Shown piece by piece: positions 17,152-26,677 of a stretch of DNA of 64,000 nucleotides. The notes under the pieces were generated by a model. It was not told the DNA's origin, did not search any database, and worked only from the letters and a program-made list of their open reading frames with translations. The position numbers and the translations under genes are program-made. The DNA comes from Sphingopyxis witflariensis (GTDB lineage Bacteria; Pseudomonadota; Alphaproteobacteria; Sphingomonadales; Sphingomonadaceae), in the NCBI RefSeq assembly GCF_002205635.1, contig NZ_NISJ01000003.1:218397-282396 (forward strand), read 5' to 3'. Every line of letters starts with the position of its first letter. The first letter of the stretch is position 1.

Positions 17152-19131
17152 CTACAATCCCTCACAGACATTTTGCTGTTGCGTGTCGAGGAAGGGCGCG
17201 AAGGGACAGCTGATATAGCGCAGGCGAACCTTCTTGTTGTCGGCGAGCGTCACGACGACATTGTCCGAGCGCATCGCCATCGGCGCGTTGCCGATCCCGC
17301 CAACGCGCGCGCCGCCATTATGCGCGCCCAGAAAGCTGATCATATCATCCTGGTCGATGCCGTCGCCCGACACACCGATCGCGCCGACGAGCGTAGTTCC
17401 GCGATAGATGGGAACCGATCCGGGGAAAATCTGAATGCCATTTTGCAGCCTGTTCTGTCCCGGTGCTACATCGGGAAGCGTGGTGCAGCGTTGCGGCGTA
17501 TCGGTGACGCTCGCTCCCGACACGAAACCCAGATGCGCACCGACATTGCCGATGATCAGCGCCGATTGCAGCCCGGTCGAGAAGGGATTGAACTGCGCGA
17601 TCGGCCGCGACAGCGGGCCATGGGGACGCCCGACCTCGCCGTCGGGGAAATAGGGCCGCGACAAATTGCCGTTCGCGCGGTCGGGGAAAGCGATGGTGCC
17701 GGTGAGCGCCGCCGGATTGGCCAGAAAGCTGCGCGTCGCGGTGACAAACTGGCGAATATCGGCGCTCGCGTTGGCGCTGAGTTCCGCGCCCGCCTGCGCG
17801 TTCGAGAAGAAAGCCGCGGTGCGCGCTTTTTGCAAGGACACGTCGGTGCCGAAGATCGGCGCATCGGGCGAGCGTACGATGCCGAGCGGGGCGCCATGCG
17901 TGTCGACGATACTGATCGTCACCTGCGCGCGGCTGTCGAGCGGGCGGCGGATTTGCGCACGCGCGCGGCTCATCACCGTGAAAGCCTCTTCGAGCACTGC
18001 GCGGGCTTCGGCCTGCGTCAACGGTGTGCTGATGCTCGCGCCGTCGGTGCCGGCGCGGATCGGGTAGCGGTTGGTGCCGCTGCCGTCGGTGAGGACAAAG
18101 GCATCGCGGTTCGAAAATTCGGCGGCGGTCGAAGCGCGAATGCCTGAGGCTTCGGTTCCGTACGTGGCCCCGGCGGTGATCGCGGCATTGGCATAGCCGA
18201 TGACCGCGACGAGATTACCCGCGACGCCGTTGAGGCTGGTGAAGCTCGCGCCGCCGCTCGTCATCAGCCCGGCGAAGGTCGCATCGGAAAAGCGCAAGGT
18301 CGTGCCGTCGACCGCGATCCGGTCGGCGACGATCGTCGATGGCGCCTCAAACCCGCGCGTTCCCGCGAGCGCGATAAATTCTTCGGGGTCATTATCAACG
18401 TCGAGGATATTGGAGTCGCTGCCATAGACGCCGTCGCCCATCACCCCGATGCCGCCGACGAGAACGCCATTTTTATAAAGCGGCAGTCCGCCCGGATCGG
18501 CGGCGAGGCCGAGCGGCGAGCGTTTCGGGCCGATCAGCGCCGCACTGCCGCCCGCGCCGAAACGGCTGCTGAGGTCGCTGCACGGCAGCTGGCTGAACTG
18601 CACCCCGAACAAGGGCCCGCTTTCTAGCCCGACGGTCGTCGGTGCCGGCGGGAAATGTTCCTGCACGATCTGGCTCGCGGTGCGCGTCGAGAAGGCGTTT
18701 CCGCCGCTCGAAAGATACGCCCCGGTCACCGCTTTGGCGATCGCACCGCCCTCGGCCGGGAAAGTCACATTTTGCGCGTCGATACTGACGCCATTGGGCG
18801 CGGGTGCGGTCGTCGCGGTCGCGCGCGCGCCGTTCATGCGGAAGACGCCGAGCACATTGCCGACGCGGTCGGTCACCGCGATCACCGACGGCGAATTGCG
18901 CGCCTGCGCTTCGGCGATCGCCTGCGCGAGGACGCGCTCGACGTCGGTGCTGCTCAGCGCTTCGGCGGCAGGCGGGGTGTAGAGCCCGCCAGTCGGCGTG
19001 GGGGTTGGCGTCGGCGTGGGAGTCGGCGTCGGGGTGCTGCCGCCGCCACCGCCACCGCCGCACGACGACAGCAACAACGCCCCCAGTGCGGGAAAGGCGA
19101 CCGAACGGAAAAGGCGGGTCTTGTTTCGCAT
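17152..19131 (-). CDS. lipoprotein with two GlcG/HbpS-like heme-binding-type halves
   Basis: 659 residues. The lipobox ALLLSSCG places the lipidated Cys at about 24. A poly-Gly run and a Thr-Pro repeat tether (about 25-48) follow. Two related halves come next, each with the signature of the GlcG/HbpS family (PF03928): LPLYKNGVLVGGIGVMGDG in the first and VPIYRGTTLVGAIGVSGDG in the second. Family members bind or degrade heme or act as redox sensors. The gene starts 3 bp after the c554-like gene and ends one codon before the barrel gene. It may hold or protect heme, or be a structural part of an outer-membrane complex. The role is inference. Confidence 0.75.
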   Translation of the reverse strand: MRNKTRLFRSVAFPALGALLLSSCGGGGGGGSTPTPTPTPTPTPTPTGGLYTPPAAEALSSTDVERVLAQAIAEAQARNSPSVIAVTDRVGNVLGVFRMNGARATATTAPAPNGVSIDAQNVTFPAEGGAIAKAVTGAYLSSGGNAFSTRTASQIVQEHFPPAPTTVGLESGPLFGVQFSQLPCSDLSSRFGAGGSAALIGPKRSPLGLAADPGGLPLYKNGVLVGGIGVMGDGVYGSDSNILDVDNDPEEFIALAGTRGFEAPSTIVADRIAVDGTTLRFSDATFAGLMTSGGASFTSLNGVAGNLVAVIGYANAAITAGATYGTEASGIRASTAAEFSNRDAFVLTDGSGTNRYPIRAGTDGASISTPLTQAEARAVLEEAFTVMSRARAQIRRPLDSRAQVTISIVDTHGAPLGIVRSPDAPIFGTDVSLQKARTAAFFSNAQAGAELSANASADIRQFVTATRSFLANPAALTGTIAFPDRANGNLSRPYFPDGEVGRPHGPLSRPIAQFNPFSTGLQSALIIGNVGAHLGFVSGASVTDTPQRCTTLPDVAPGQNRLQNGIQIFPGSVPIYRGTTLVGAIGVSGDGIDQDDMISFLGAHNGGARVGGIGNAPMAMRSDNVVVTLADNKKVRLRYISCPFAPFLDTQQQNVCEGL

Positions 19132-19134
19132 CGT

Positions 19135-20568
19135 TTAGCGCAGCGCCCGGATCGCGCGCACGGCGCTGCCGAACGAGCCTTGGAAATCGGCAGGCTTATA
19201 CGCATTGGGGTCCTTCACCGCAGCATAGGCACGGTCGATGTCGCCGCGGATGCCCGCCGCCGCGCCAATGGTGATGCGGCCCGATGACACCATGGCGTTG
19301 AGCAAGGTATCGACCCCCATCACCGCCTGCTGCGATCCCGAATAGTCGGTGAAGCGGTCGCTGATCGCTTTCGCCGCGATCGCATCAACCATGGCAAAGG
19401 CGTCGGTGCCCGAAAAGCCACGCGAGGCGAAGCTGCTCTTGAGCGCCGCGACCGTCTGCGACAGCTGCGACGCGGCACTGACCGCGCTCGCGCGGTCGGT
19501 CGCCATCGCCTTGTGGAAAGCCACGGTGCGCGCGGCTAGCTGGTCGGCGAGTGCTGGCGAGGCGAGGCGTGCGGCGGCGGCGAGCATGATCAGATTTTCG
19601 TCATTATAGGGCGGCATCCCCTCCGGAATGGCGCGGCCGGGATTGTCCATGCTCGTCTTCACCGGCTTCGCCTGATCGAAGATGCGGCGGTGGCAGCTGT
19701 GGCAATCGAGGAAGTAGAATTCGGGGAACATCCCCTCGGTCCCGCGCTTCGACTGGAAGAGGGCAAGGCTGCGCTCGATCGCGGTCGCCTGCCCGACCGC
19801 CCACATCTGGACATGGTCGGTGCGCCCGGTCGGCGAACCGAACTTGCGCCAGCCATAATCGGCGTCTTCCTGATGATGCGCCTGAAGCGATGAGAAGAGG
19901 TCGAGTTCGAACGCGATACGCGGGTGCCCCGCCGCCATAATGCGGTGGGTGACGAACTGCCCCTCGCCCGCCGAACCGAAATGGCAATCGACGCAGACGC
20001 CCGCGCGGACCACCGGATCTTCGAGTTTCTTGAGCCCTGCCGACAGGTTGGCGAGATGCTTTTGGCGCATTTCGGCGTCGGGATTGGCGTTGGTGCCGAC
20101 CCCGGCATAATGGCTGGCGATCCAGCCGCCCGCGGGGCCGTGGCACGATTCGCAACCGACGCCGTCTTCGGCCGGAACCGCGCGCGCCGTGCCCGCCGTG
20201 CTGTGACAACCGAGACACATCTGCGCTTTTGCAGGGTCGCCGATGCCCAGGTTCCGCGCGATAAACTGACTGCGGCTGTTGCCGAGAACCGCCCAGGCGC
20301 GGCTGTGTGCGCCGCCGGGGGTCGAGGGTTCCTGCCATTTCATCAATTCGTCCTGACGGACGACGGTGCCGTCGCCTTCCATCCGGCCGTGGCAGGTCGA
20401 TCCGGCGCAGGAAGCGACGCCGGTGTAGCGCGCGCCACCCTCGCCCTGCGAGCGCGCGGGCGGGGCGGCGATGATGGCGGCGATGGCAAGCGCGAGCAGC
20501 ATCATCGCCAGCGCGGCAAACGCCGACCAAGGCCGATCCCTGCGCTTCTTTTCCGCGTGCGTCGTCAT
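19135..20568 (-). CDS. cytochrome c554-like pentaheme cytochrome
   Basis: 477 residues. An N-terminal membrane segment (about 15-37) acts as signal or anchor. Heme sites: an unusual CX4CH (CAGSTCH, residues 54-60) and four CxxCH beginning at 118, 139, 192 and 289. Spacing and the GVGCESCHGPAGGW motif match the cytochrome c554 family (PF13435). The C-terminal 150 residues are helical and heme-free. It is the first gene of the operon and is likely the periplasmic or inner-membrane-anchored donor or acceptor feeding the outer-membrane parts. A CX4CH site may need an adapted Ccm ligation step or may bind no heme. Confidence 0.82.
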   Translation of the reverse strand: MTTHAEKKRRDRPWSAFAALAMMLLALAIAAIIAAPPARSQGEGGARYTGVASCAGSTCHGRMEGDGTVVRQDELMKWQEPSTPGGAHSRAWAVLGNSRSQFIARNLGIGDPAKAQMCLGCHSTAGTARAVPAEDGVGCESCHGPAGGWIASHYAGVGTNANPDAEMRQKHLANLSAGLKKLEDPVVRAGVCVDCHFGSAGEGQFVTHRIMAAGHPRIAFELDLFSSLQAHHQEDADYGWRKFGSPTGRTDHVQMWAVGQATAIERSLALFQSKRGTEGMFPEFYFLDCHSCHRRIFDQAKPVKTSMDNPGRAIPEGMPPYNDENLIMLAAAARLASPALADQLAARTVAFHKAMATDRASAVSAASQLSQTVAALKSSFASRGFSGTDAFAMVDAIAAKAISDRFTDYSGSQQAVMGVDTLLNAMVSSGRITIGAAAGIRGDIDRAYAAVKDPNAYKPADFQGSFGSAVRAIRALR

Positions 20569-20685
20569 CCGCGAAAACCCCTTTCACCCCGCCCGGGCGC
20601 TTTTGCGCCTCGGGCCTTTACCCCGGGAACGGCATCGGCACCCCGCCGACCGATCCTATGCAACCGCTGCGACGCCCTTTCGGGA

Positions 20686-20719
20686 TTTGTCCGATTTTGT
20701 CCATCGCCGCGTCGACAAA
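20686..20719. promoter_or_regulatory. repeat cluster upstream of the heme operon
   Basis: TTTGTCC occurs at 20686-20692 and again at 20696-20702, exactly 10 bp apart, and GACAAA lies inverted at 20714-20719. It is in the 241-bp gap (20569-20809) between the first gene of the heme operon and the end of gdhA. It could be an operator; no known box (FNR, CRP) fits well. Confidence 0.25.
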
Positions 20720-20809
20720 TAGCGGAATATTTTCATATGCCTGTGTCGTACATCATAGCGTGAGCCGATCGCATCAAACCCGCAAAGACGTCGCATGCGG
20801 TTCCTTTTC

Positions 20810-22165
20810 CTAGACCACCCCGAACGCGAGCATCGCGTCGGCCACTTTCTTGAAGCCGGCGATATTCGCGCCCTTCACATAATCGATATAGCCGCCGCCC
20901 TGATCGCCATAGGTGATGCAGCTGGTGTGGATGCCGTCCATAATGTCCTTGAGCATCTGTTGCAGCTCGCCTTCGCTCCAGGCACGCCGTCCGCTGTTCT
21001 GGCTCATTTCGAGGCCAGAGACCGCGACGCCGCCGGCATTGGCCGCCTTGCCCGGTGCGAACATGATCTTCGCGTCCTTGAAGACATGCACGCCCTCAAG
21101 GTTCGTGGGCATGTTCGCGCCTTCGCTGACCGCGATGCAGCCGTTCTTGACCAGCAGCTTGGCATCGTCGCCGAGCAGCTCATTCTGCGTCGCGCATGGC
21201 AGCGCGACGTCGCAGGGGACGCCCCACGGCGTCTTGCCCGCAGTGAAGGTCGCAGATTTGAACTCGGCGCAATATTCCTCAATCCGGCCGCGACGATGCG
21301 TCTTGTGCGCCTTCACCCAGTCGATCTTCTCCTGCGTGATGCCGTCGGGATCGTGGATGAAACCACCCGAATCCGAGAAGGTGAGGACCTTGCCGCCAAG
21401 CTGGACGATCTTTTCCGCCGCATGCGTCGCAACATTGCCCGATCCCGAGATGACCGCGGTTTTGCCGACCAGATCCTGCCCCTTGGCCGCGAGCATATTG
21501 GCGAGGAAATAGACCGCGCCATAACCCGTCGCCTCGGTACGGATCAAAGAGCCGCCCCATTCGAGGCCCTTGCCGGTCAGCACCCCGGTAAATTCGTTGG
21601 TGATCCGCTTATATTGGCCGAACATGAAGCCGATTTCGCGTCCACCCACGCCAATGTCGCCCGCCGGAACGTCGATGTCGGCGCCGATGTGGCGATAGAG
21701 TTCGGTCATGAAGCTCTGGCAGAAGCGCATGATCTCGCGCACGCTCTTGCCCTTGGGATTGAAGTTCGATCCGCCCTTGCCGCCGCCCATCGGCAGCCCG
21801 GTCAGCGCATTTTTGAACGTCTGTTCGAACGCGAGAAATTTTAGGACAGATTCGGTGACGCTCGGGTGGAAACGGATGCCGCCCTTATAGGGCCCGATCG
21901 CATTGTTGTTCTGGACCCGCCAGCCGCGCTGGACGCGGATATTGCCATTATCATCTTCCCAGCAAACGCGGAAGGACACGACCCGGTCGGGCTCGGCGAT
22001 CCGGCGCAAAATCTGCTGTGAATGATATTCTTCCTTGTCGGCGATGAAGTCGAAAATATCTTCCGAGACTTCCTGAACCGCCTGGACGAACTCGGGTTGA
22101 CCCGGATTGCGCTTTTTGACGCCCTCCATGAACGTCGAAAAATCGACGTGATCCGAAACTGCCAT
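20810..22165 (-). CDS. gdhA: NADP-type glutamate dehydrogenase
   Basis: 451 residues, the size of hexameric GDH. It interconverts 2-oxoglutarate plus ammonium and glutamate. Visible motifs: NNAIGPYKGGIRFHPSV near 87, the catalytic lysine region LPMGGGKGGSNFNP near 123, DIDVPAGDIGVGGREIG near 163, and the nucleotide-binding SGSGNVATHAAEKI near 242. The sequence is of the NADP-dependent anabolic class by overall similarity to E. coli GdhA. It is transcribed toward the heme operon and is divergent from the TPR gene. It is probably a separate unit. Confidence 0.95.
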   Translation of the reverse strand: MAVSDHVDFSTFMEGVKKRNPGQPEFVQAVQEVSEDIFDFIADKEEYHSQQILRRIAEPDRVVSFRVCWEDDNGNIRVQRGWRVQNNNAIGPYKGGIRFHPSVTESVLKFLAFEQTFKNALTGLPMGGGKGGSNFNPKGKSVREIMRFCQSFMTELYRHIGADIDVPAGDIGVGGREIGFMFGQYKRITNEFTGVLTGKGLEWGGSLIRTEATGYGAVYFLANMLAAKGQDLVGKTAVISGSGNVATHAAEKIVQLGGKVLTFSDSGGFIHDPDGITQEKIDWVKAHKTHRRGRIEEYCAEFKSATFTAGKTPWGVPCDVALPCATQNELLGDDAKLLVKNGCIAVSEGANMPTNLEGVHVFKDAKIMFAPGKAANAGGVAVSGLEMSQNSGRRAWSEGELQQMLKDIMDGIHTSCITYGDQGGGYIDYVKGANIAGFKKVADAMLAFGVV

Positions 22166-22324
22166 GCACCCCTCCCCTGTTATGACTGGGAAAGCCGGCG
22201 CGACCCCTGACGATTTTATCGTTGACCGACCTTACGGAAGAAAGGCTACACCATCGCCGGGCAAAGGCAAGACGGCGCATCGCGCGGCGCGGCTTTATTT
22301 GCGGAACCGACCAAAGGGGCAAAA

Positions 22325-23272
22325 ATGAACGAGAGCAATGGCATGGCGAAGGCCAAGACCGGGGGCATGACGGGCACCAACCGGGCAATTTTGATCGCCG
22401 CCTTCGTGCTGCTGGCGGCCGCCATCGGTTATGCGATCTGGCGCGATTCTGCCCCTGCCGCCAATGATCCTGCCACGCAGGCGGCCGCGCCATCCGATCA
22501 GCTTGCGGCCCTGGAAGCGCGCACCCGCGCCGAACCGAACAGCGCCGAGGCGTGGACCGCGCTCGGCGCCGCGCGCTTCGACCTCGGCGATTTCAAGGGC
22601 GCCGCCACCGCATATGAGAGAGGGGTCGCCATCGCATCCGATTCGGCGGGGCTGTGGTCGGCGCTCGGCGAAGCGCGGGTGATGGCGAGCGACCGCGACC
22701 CGATGCCGGCGAACGCACTCGAAGCGTTTCAGAAGGCGATTGCACTCGACGCCAAGGACCCGCGCGCGCGCTATTTCATGGCGGTGAAGAAGGATATCGG
22801 CGGCGATCACAAGGGCGCGATCGACGACTGGTTCGCGCTGCTCGCCGACACGCCGCAGGGTGCACCGTGGGAAGCGGACCTGCGTCGCACCATCGAACAG
22901 GTCGGAAAAATCCACAAGATCGACGTCGCCGCACGGCTCGCCTCTACGCAGCCACGCGCACTGACAGCCGAAGAGATGCCCGTCGCCGCGCGCGCCATCC
23001 CCGGCCCGAGCCGGTCGGACATGGAGGCCGCGTCGCAGCTGCCCAAGGGGCAGCAGGATGCGATGATCGAGGGCATGGTGAGCGGGCTGGAGGCGAAATT
23101 GAAGGCCGACCCCGCCAACGTCGACCGCTGGATCATGCTGATGCGCAGCCGCATGACGCTGGGCGAAACATCGAAGGCAGCGCAAGCGCTGAAGGACGGC
23201 ATCGCCGCCAATCCGGGCGCGGCAGGGCGACTGAAAGCACAAGCGCAGCTGCTGGGCGTTCCGGGGGCATAA
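22325..23272 (+). CDS. TPR protein resembling the cytochrome c biogenesis factor CcmI/CycH
   Basis: 315 residues. One N-terminal membrane helix (AILIAAFVLLAAAIGYAIW, about 21-39) is followed by a periplasmic region with TPR units, for example AWTALGAARFDLGDFKGAATAYERGVAI and ALEAFQKAIALDAKDPRARYFM. CcmI-type proteins bring apocytochrome c to the heme ligase. That the gene is near a five- and a ten-heme cytochrome is suggestive, but no other ccm gene is here. The start is supported by AAGGGGC about 8 bases upstream. A general TPR scaffold is the alternative. Confidence 0.75.
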   Translation: MNESNGMAKAKTGGMTGTNRAILIAAFVLLAAAIGYAIWRDSAPAANDPATQAAAPSDQLAALEARTRAEPNSAEAWTALGAARFDLGDFKGAATAYERGVAIASDSAGLWSALGEARVMASDRDPMPANALEAFQKAIALDAKDPRARYFMAVKKDIGGDHKGAIDDWFALLADTPQGAPWEADLRRTIEQVGKIHKIDVAARLASTQPRALTAEEMPVAARAIPGPSRSDMEAASQLPKGQQDAMIEGMVSGLEAKLKADPANVDRWIMLMRSRMTLGETSKAAQALKDGIAANPGAAGRLKAQAQLLGVPGA

Positions 23273-23480
23273 TCCCCACTGGCACCCGAGCGAGAAATGG
23301 CTATGCTGATCCCGCTGCGGGGGGAACCATAACATAGGGTCGCCGCGGCATTTTCGCCGCGAGACGATTTCGGACGTATTTGCCCGGGACAGTGCGTCCA
23401 CTCTGTATCGGGCCTCGTGGTAAAATCCGTACCGCTGATGCACGGGCCATTGCGCCCGCACATCAGCATCGGGAATCCTT

Positions 23481-26400
23481 CTACCCCGCCATCAACGCTG
23501 CATTGCCGCCCGCCGCCGTAATATCGGTCGAGATCGTTTTTTCCTCGGCGAAGCGGTGCAGATAATGCGGGCCGCCGGCCTTCGGCCCCGTCCCCGACAG
23601 CCCACGCCCGCCGAACGGCTGCGAGCCGACGATCGCGCCGATCTGGTTGCGGTTGACATAGACATTGCCCACCTGCGCCCGCGCCGCGACATGCGCTGCG
23701 ACCGCGTCGATCCGGGTGTGGACACCCAAGGTCAGGCCGTAACCGGACGCGTTGATCGCGTCGATCAGCAGGTCGAGTTCACCCGCCTTCCACGTCGCGA
23801 CGTGGAGCACGGGTCCGAAAATCTCGCGCTTCAGGTCGGTGACCGCATCGAGGCGAATCATCGCCGGCGGGACGAAATGGCCGTCAGCAGGAAGATTGGA
23901 GCGCCCGGCTTCGGCGATCACCCGGCCCGCAGCGCGCGCTTCGGCAACATAGGCGGCGATATTCGCCTGCGCCTCGTCATCGATGATCGGGCCGACGTCG
24001 GTCGCCAGCAGCGCCGGATCGCCGACGTTGAGTTCGGCCATCGCCCCCGCGACCATTTCGATCATCGCCTCGGCGACATCCTCTTGCACGCAGAGCAGGC
24101 GCAGTGCCGAACAGCGCTGCCCCGCCGACTGGAAGGCGCTCGCGACGGCATCGCGCGCGACCTGTTCGGGAAGCGCGGTCGAATCGACGATCATCGCATT
24201 GGCGCCGCCGGTTTCGGCGATCAGCGTCGCGATCGGGCCGTCGCGCATCGCGAGGCCGCGGTTGATCGCGCGCGCGACCTCGGTCGATCCGGTGAAGGCA
24301 ACCCCGATGATGTCGGCATGACCGGTCAGCGCCGCGCCGACGGTCTCGCCGCGTCCGGGCAGATAATGGAGAATATCGCCGGGCACTCCGGCCTCAAGCA
24401 GGATCTCGACCGCGGCATACGCGATCAGCGGGGTCTGTTCGGCGGGCTTGGCGAGCACAGCATTGCCCGCCGCGAGTGCCGCCGACACCTGCCCCAGGAA
24501 AATAGCGAGGGGGAAGTTCCACGGGCTGATGCACGCAAAAATGCCCTTGCCCTCGAGCATCAGTTCGTTGCGCTCACCCGTTGGCCCCGGAAGCGCGACC
24601 GGATGGGTAAAGCCGGCGCGCGCCTGCCCGGCATAATAGCGCAGGAAATCGACAGCTTCGCGCACTTCCGCAATCGCATCGACCAGCGTCTTGCCCGCTT
24701 CGTCGATCGCGAGGCCGAGGAACAGCGCGTCGCGTTCCTCGATCAGGTCGGCGGCGCGTTCGAGCCGTTCGGCGCGGAAGGCGCCGCCGGCGAGGCTCCA
24801 GTCGTCCTGCGCCGCACGCGCGGCAGCGACCGCAGCGGCTACGGCAGCGGCATCGGCCTCGATCACACGGCCAACGATGGCGCCGGTGGCGGGATTGCGC
24901 ACCGCCTCTTCCTTGCCGCCGCGCGCTTCGCCGCCGACGAGCGGCGCGGCAACGATATCGCCGCGCCGCGCCTTGGCGATCGCGGCAACCAGTGCCTCGG
25001 GCACGCCCGGCTCGCCGAGGTCATAGCCGCGCGAATTGCGGCGTTCGGCGCCGTAGAGGCCAAGCCCGGTCGCGATCTTCGGCGCCGGAGCATTCGCGAT
25101 GCTGCGCGGGTCGATCGCGAGCTCCTCGGCGGTCACATCGGGGTCCGAGAATTGGTGAACGAAGCTGGAGTTCGCGCCATTTTCGAGCAGGCGGCGGACG
25201 AGATAGGCGAGCAGGTCGCGGTGGGTGCCGACCGGGGCATAGACGCGCACCGGGCGCGGCGGCGGGAAGAGCGCGACGAGCGCGTCATGCGCGCCCTCGC
25301 CCATGCCGTGCAGCCGTTGCAGTTCATAATCGGCGCCCGCGAACAGCTCGGCGACGAACGCCAGCGTCATCGCATTGTGACTGGCGAAGGCGGGGTAGAT
25401 GCAGTCCTGGCAGTCGCGCAGCAATTGCGCGCAGCGCAGATAATTGAGGTCGGTGTGCGCCTTTGCGGTGAAGACCGGGAAATCGTCCAGCCCCAGCACC
25501 TGCGCGCGCTTGATCTCGGTGTCCCAATAGGCGCCTTTGACGAGGCGCATCGACACTTTGGCACCGCGCGCCCGCGCGCATGCCGCGAGCCAGTCGATCA
25601 CCGCCGGCGCGCGCTTCTGATAGGCCTGGATCACGATGCCGAGCCCGGTCCAGCCGTCGGCGATCCCGGCATCTAGCAGCGCCTCGAACACGTCCATATG
25701 CGGTTCGAGCCGGTCGCTTTCCTCGGCGTCGATCATCAGCGGGATATTCACCGCGCGCGCAGCCCGCGCGAGTTCGATCACATGCGGGATCAGTTCGTCG
25801 CGGACACGCGCTGGCTGGAGATACTCATAGCGCGGGTGGAGCGCCGACAGCTTGATCGAAATACCGTGATTGGCGTGCGGATCGCCCGGCTTCGCATCGC
25901 GGCCGATGCGCTGGATCGCGGCGGCATAGCTGTCATAATAGCGCGCGGCATCCTCGGCGGTGCGTGCGGCTTCGCCAAGCATGTCGAAGCTCGCAAGTTC
26001 GGACTTGTCCTTGTCGGCGCGCTTGACCGCGGCGTCGATCGTCTCGCCCATCACGAACTGCTGGCCGAGCATCTTCATCGCCGCGAGTGCAGCCTGACGG
26101 ATCACCGGCTCGCCCGAACGGCGGATCATCGATTTGAGCAAGGTCAGCGGGTTCGCCTTGCTGCCCATTGCGTCAAGCATCAGCGTCGCCGAACCCAGCG
26201 ACAGACCGCGCGACGACAACGAAACGATCAGCGGGCTGTCGCCATCATCGCCATCGGCCCAGTGGCGTCCGGCAATCTTGTCGCGGATCAGCGCATTGGC
26301 GGTCGCATTGTCGGGAACGCGCAGCAACGCCTCGGCGAGGCACATCAGCACGACGCCTTCCTCGGTCGACAGGCGGTAGCGGTTCATCAACTGCGCGACG

Positions 26401-26579
26401 AGCGTCTCGCGCTCGCCCTCGGCCTTCGCCTTGCGGATCAGTGCGAGGCCGCGCCGCGTCACCGCATCGACGCTGGCGGGGGAGGTCGCGAGCGCGGTGC
26501 GCAGCTCGCCAACAAGCTCGGCTTCGGAACGACGGGCGAGGGCGCGCACCGCGGCGCGATCGGGGGAAGACATGGTCAT
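23481..26579 (-). CDS. putA: bifunctional proline dehydrogenase / P5C dehydrogenase
   Basis: 1032 residues. It oxidises proline to glutamate in two steps: an FAD proline dehydrogenase barrel and an NAD-dependent aldehyde dehydrogenase. The PRODH part (about 150-480) contains LMIDAEESDRLEPHMD, MRLVKGAYWDTEIKRAQ and RVYAPVGTHRDLLAYLVRRLLEN. The ALDH part has the catalytic Glu in IAETGG and Cys in QSAGQRCSALR. The N-terminus lacks the RHH DNA-binding domain of E. coli PutA, so it is a short PutA that does not regulate itself. Divergent regulator putR fits that. ATG at 26579 or 26573 can start. Confidence 0.96.
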   Translation of the reverse strand: MTMSSPDRAAVRALARRSEAELVGELRTALATSPASVDAVTRRGLALIRKAKAEGERETLVAQLMNRYRLSTEEGVVLMCLAEALLRVPDNATANALIRDKIAGRHWADGDDGDSPLIVSLSSRGLSLGSATLMLDAMGSKANPLTLLKSMIRRSGEPVIRQAALAAMKMLGQQFVMGETIDAAVKRADKDKSELASFDMLGEAARTAEDAARYYDSYAAAIQRIGRDAKPGDPHANHGISIKLSALHPRYEYLQPARVRDELIPHVIELARAARAVNIPLMIDAEESDRLEPHMDVFEALLDAGIADGWTGLGIVIQAYQKRAPAVIDWLAACARARGAKVSMRLVKGAYWDTEIKRAQVLGLDDFPVFTAKAHTDLNYLRCAQLLRDCQDCIYPAFASHNAMTLAFVAELFAGADYELQRLHGMGEGAHDALVALFPPPRPVRVYAPVGTHRDLLAYLVRRLLENGANSSFVHQFSDPDVTAEELAIDPRSIANAPAPKIATGLGLYGAERRNSRGYDLGEPGVPEALVAAIAKARRGDIVAAPLVGGEARGGKEEAVRNPATGAIVGRVIEADAAAVAAAVAAARAAQDDWSLAGGAFRAERLERAADLIEERDALFLGLAIDEAGKTLVDAIAEVREAVDFLRYYAGQARAGFTHPVALPGPTGERNELMLEGKGIFACISPWNFPLAIFLGQVSAALAAGNAVLAKPAEQTPLIAYAAVEILLEAGVPGDILHYLPGRGETVGAALTGHADIIGVAFTGSTEVARAINRGLAMRDGPIATLIAETGGANAMIVDSTALPEQVARDAVASAFQSAGQRCSALRLLCVQEDVAEAMIEMVAGAMAELNVGDPALLATDVGPIIDDEAQANIAAYVAEARAAGRVIAEAGRSNLPADGHFVPPAMIRLDAVTDLKREIFGPVLHVATWKAGELDLLIDAINASGYGLTLGVHTRIDAVAAHVAARAQVGNVYVNRNQIGAIVGSQPFGGRGLSGTGPKAGGPHYLHRFAEEKTISTDITAAGGNAALMAG

Positions 26580-26677
26580 GCGGCCCCTTTAAAGCATAGA
26601 AGGAAGGCGATCTGACTTCATATTACTTTAACAAACTATCTTTTGACCTATTTCACCATTCGATCTAGGCGAATTGG
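26580..26677. promoter_or_regulatory. divergent putA/putR promoter region
   Basis: A 98-bp AT-rich gap between two divergent genes, with several TTTAA/TTAACAA stretches. It must hold both promoters and the likely PutR sites. No exact palindrome stands out. Confidence 0.4.

Noticed and set aside
16012..18147. 711-codon plus-strand frame opposite the barrel and lipoprotein genes
   Set aside because: It spans two opposite genes, has no ribosome site and no family pattern, and is a GC-driven shadow.
23556..25676. 706-codon frame opposite putA
   Set aside because: Antisense shadow of a conserved gene; Arg/Asp-rich low-complexity translation.
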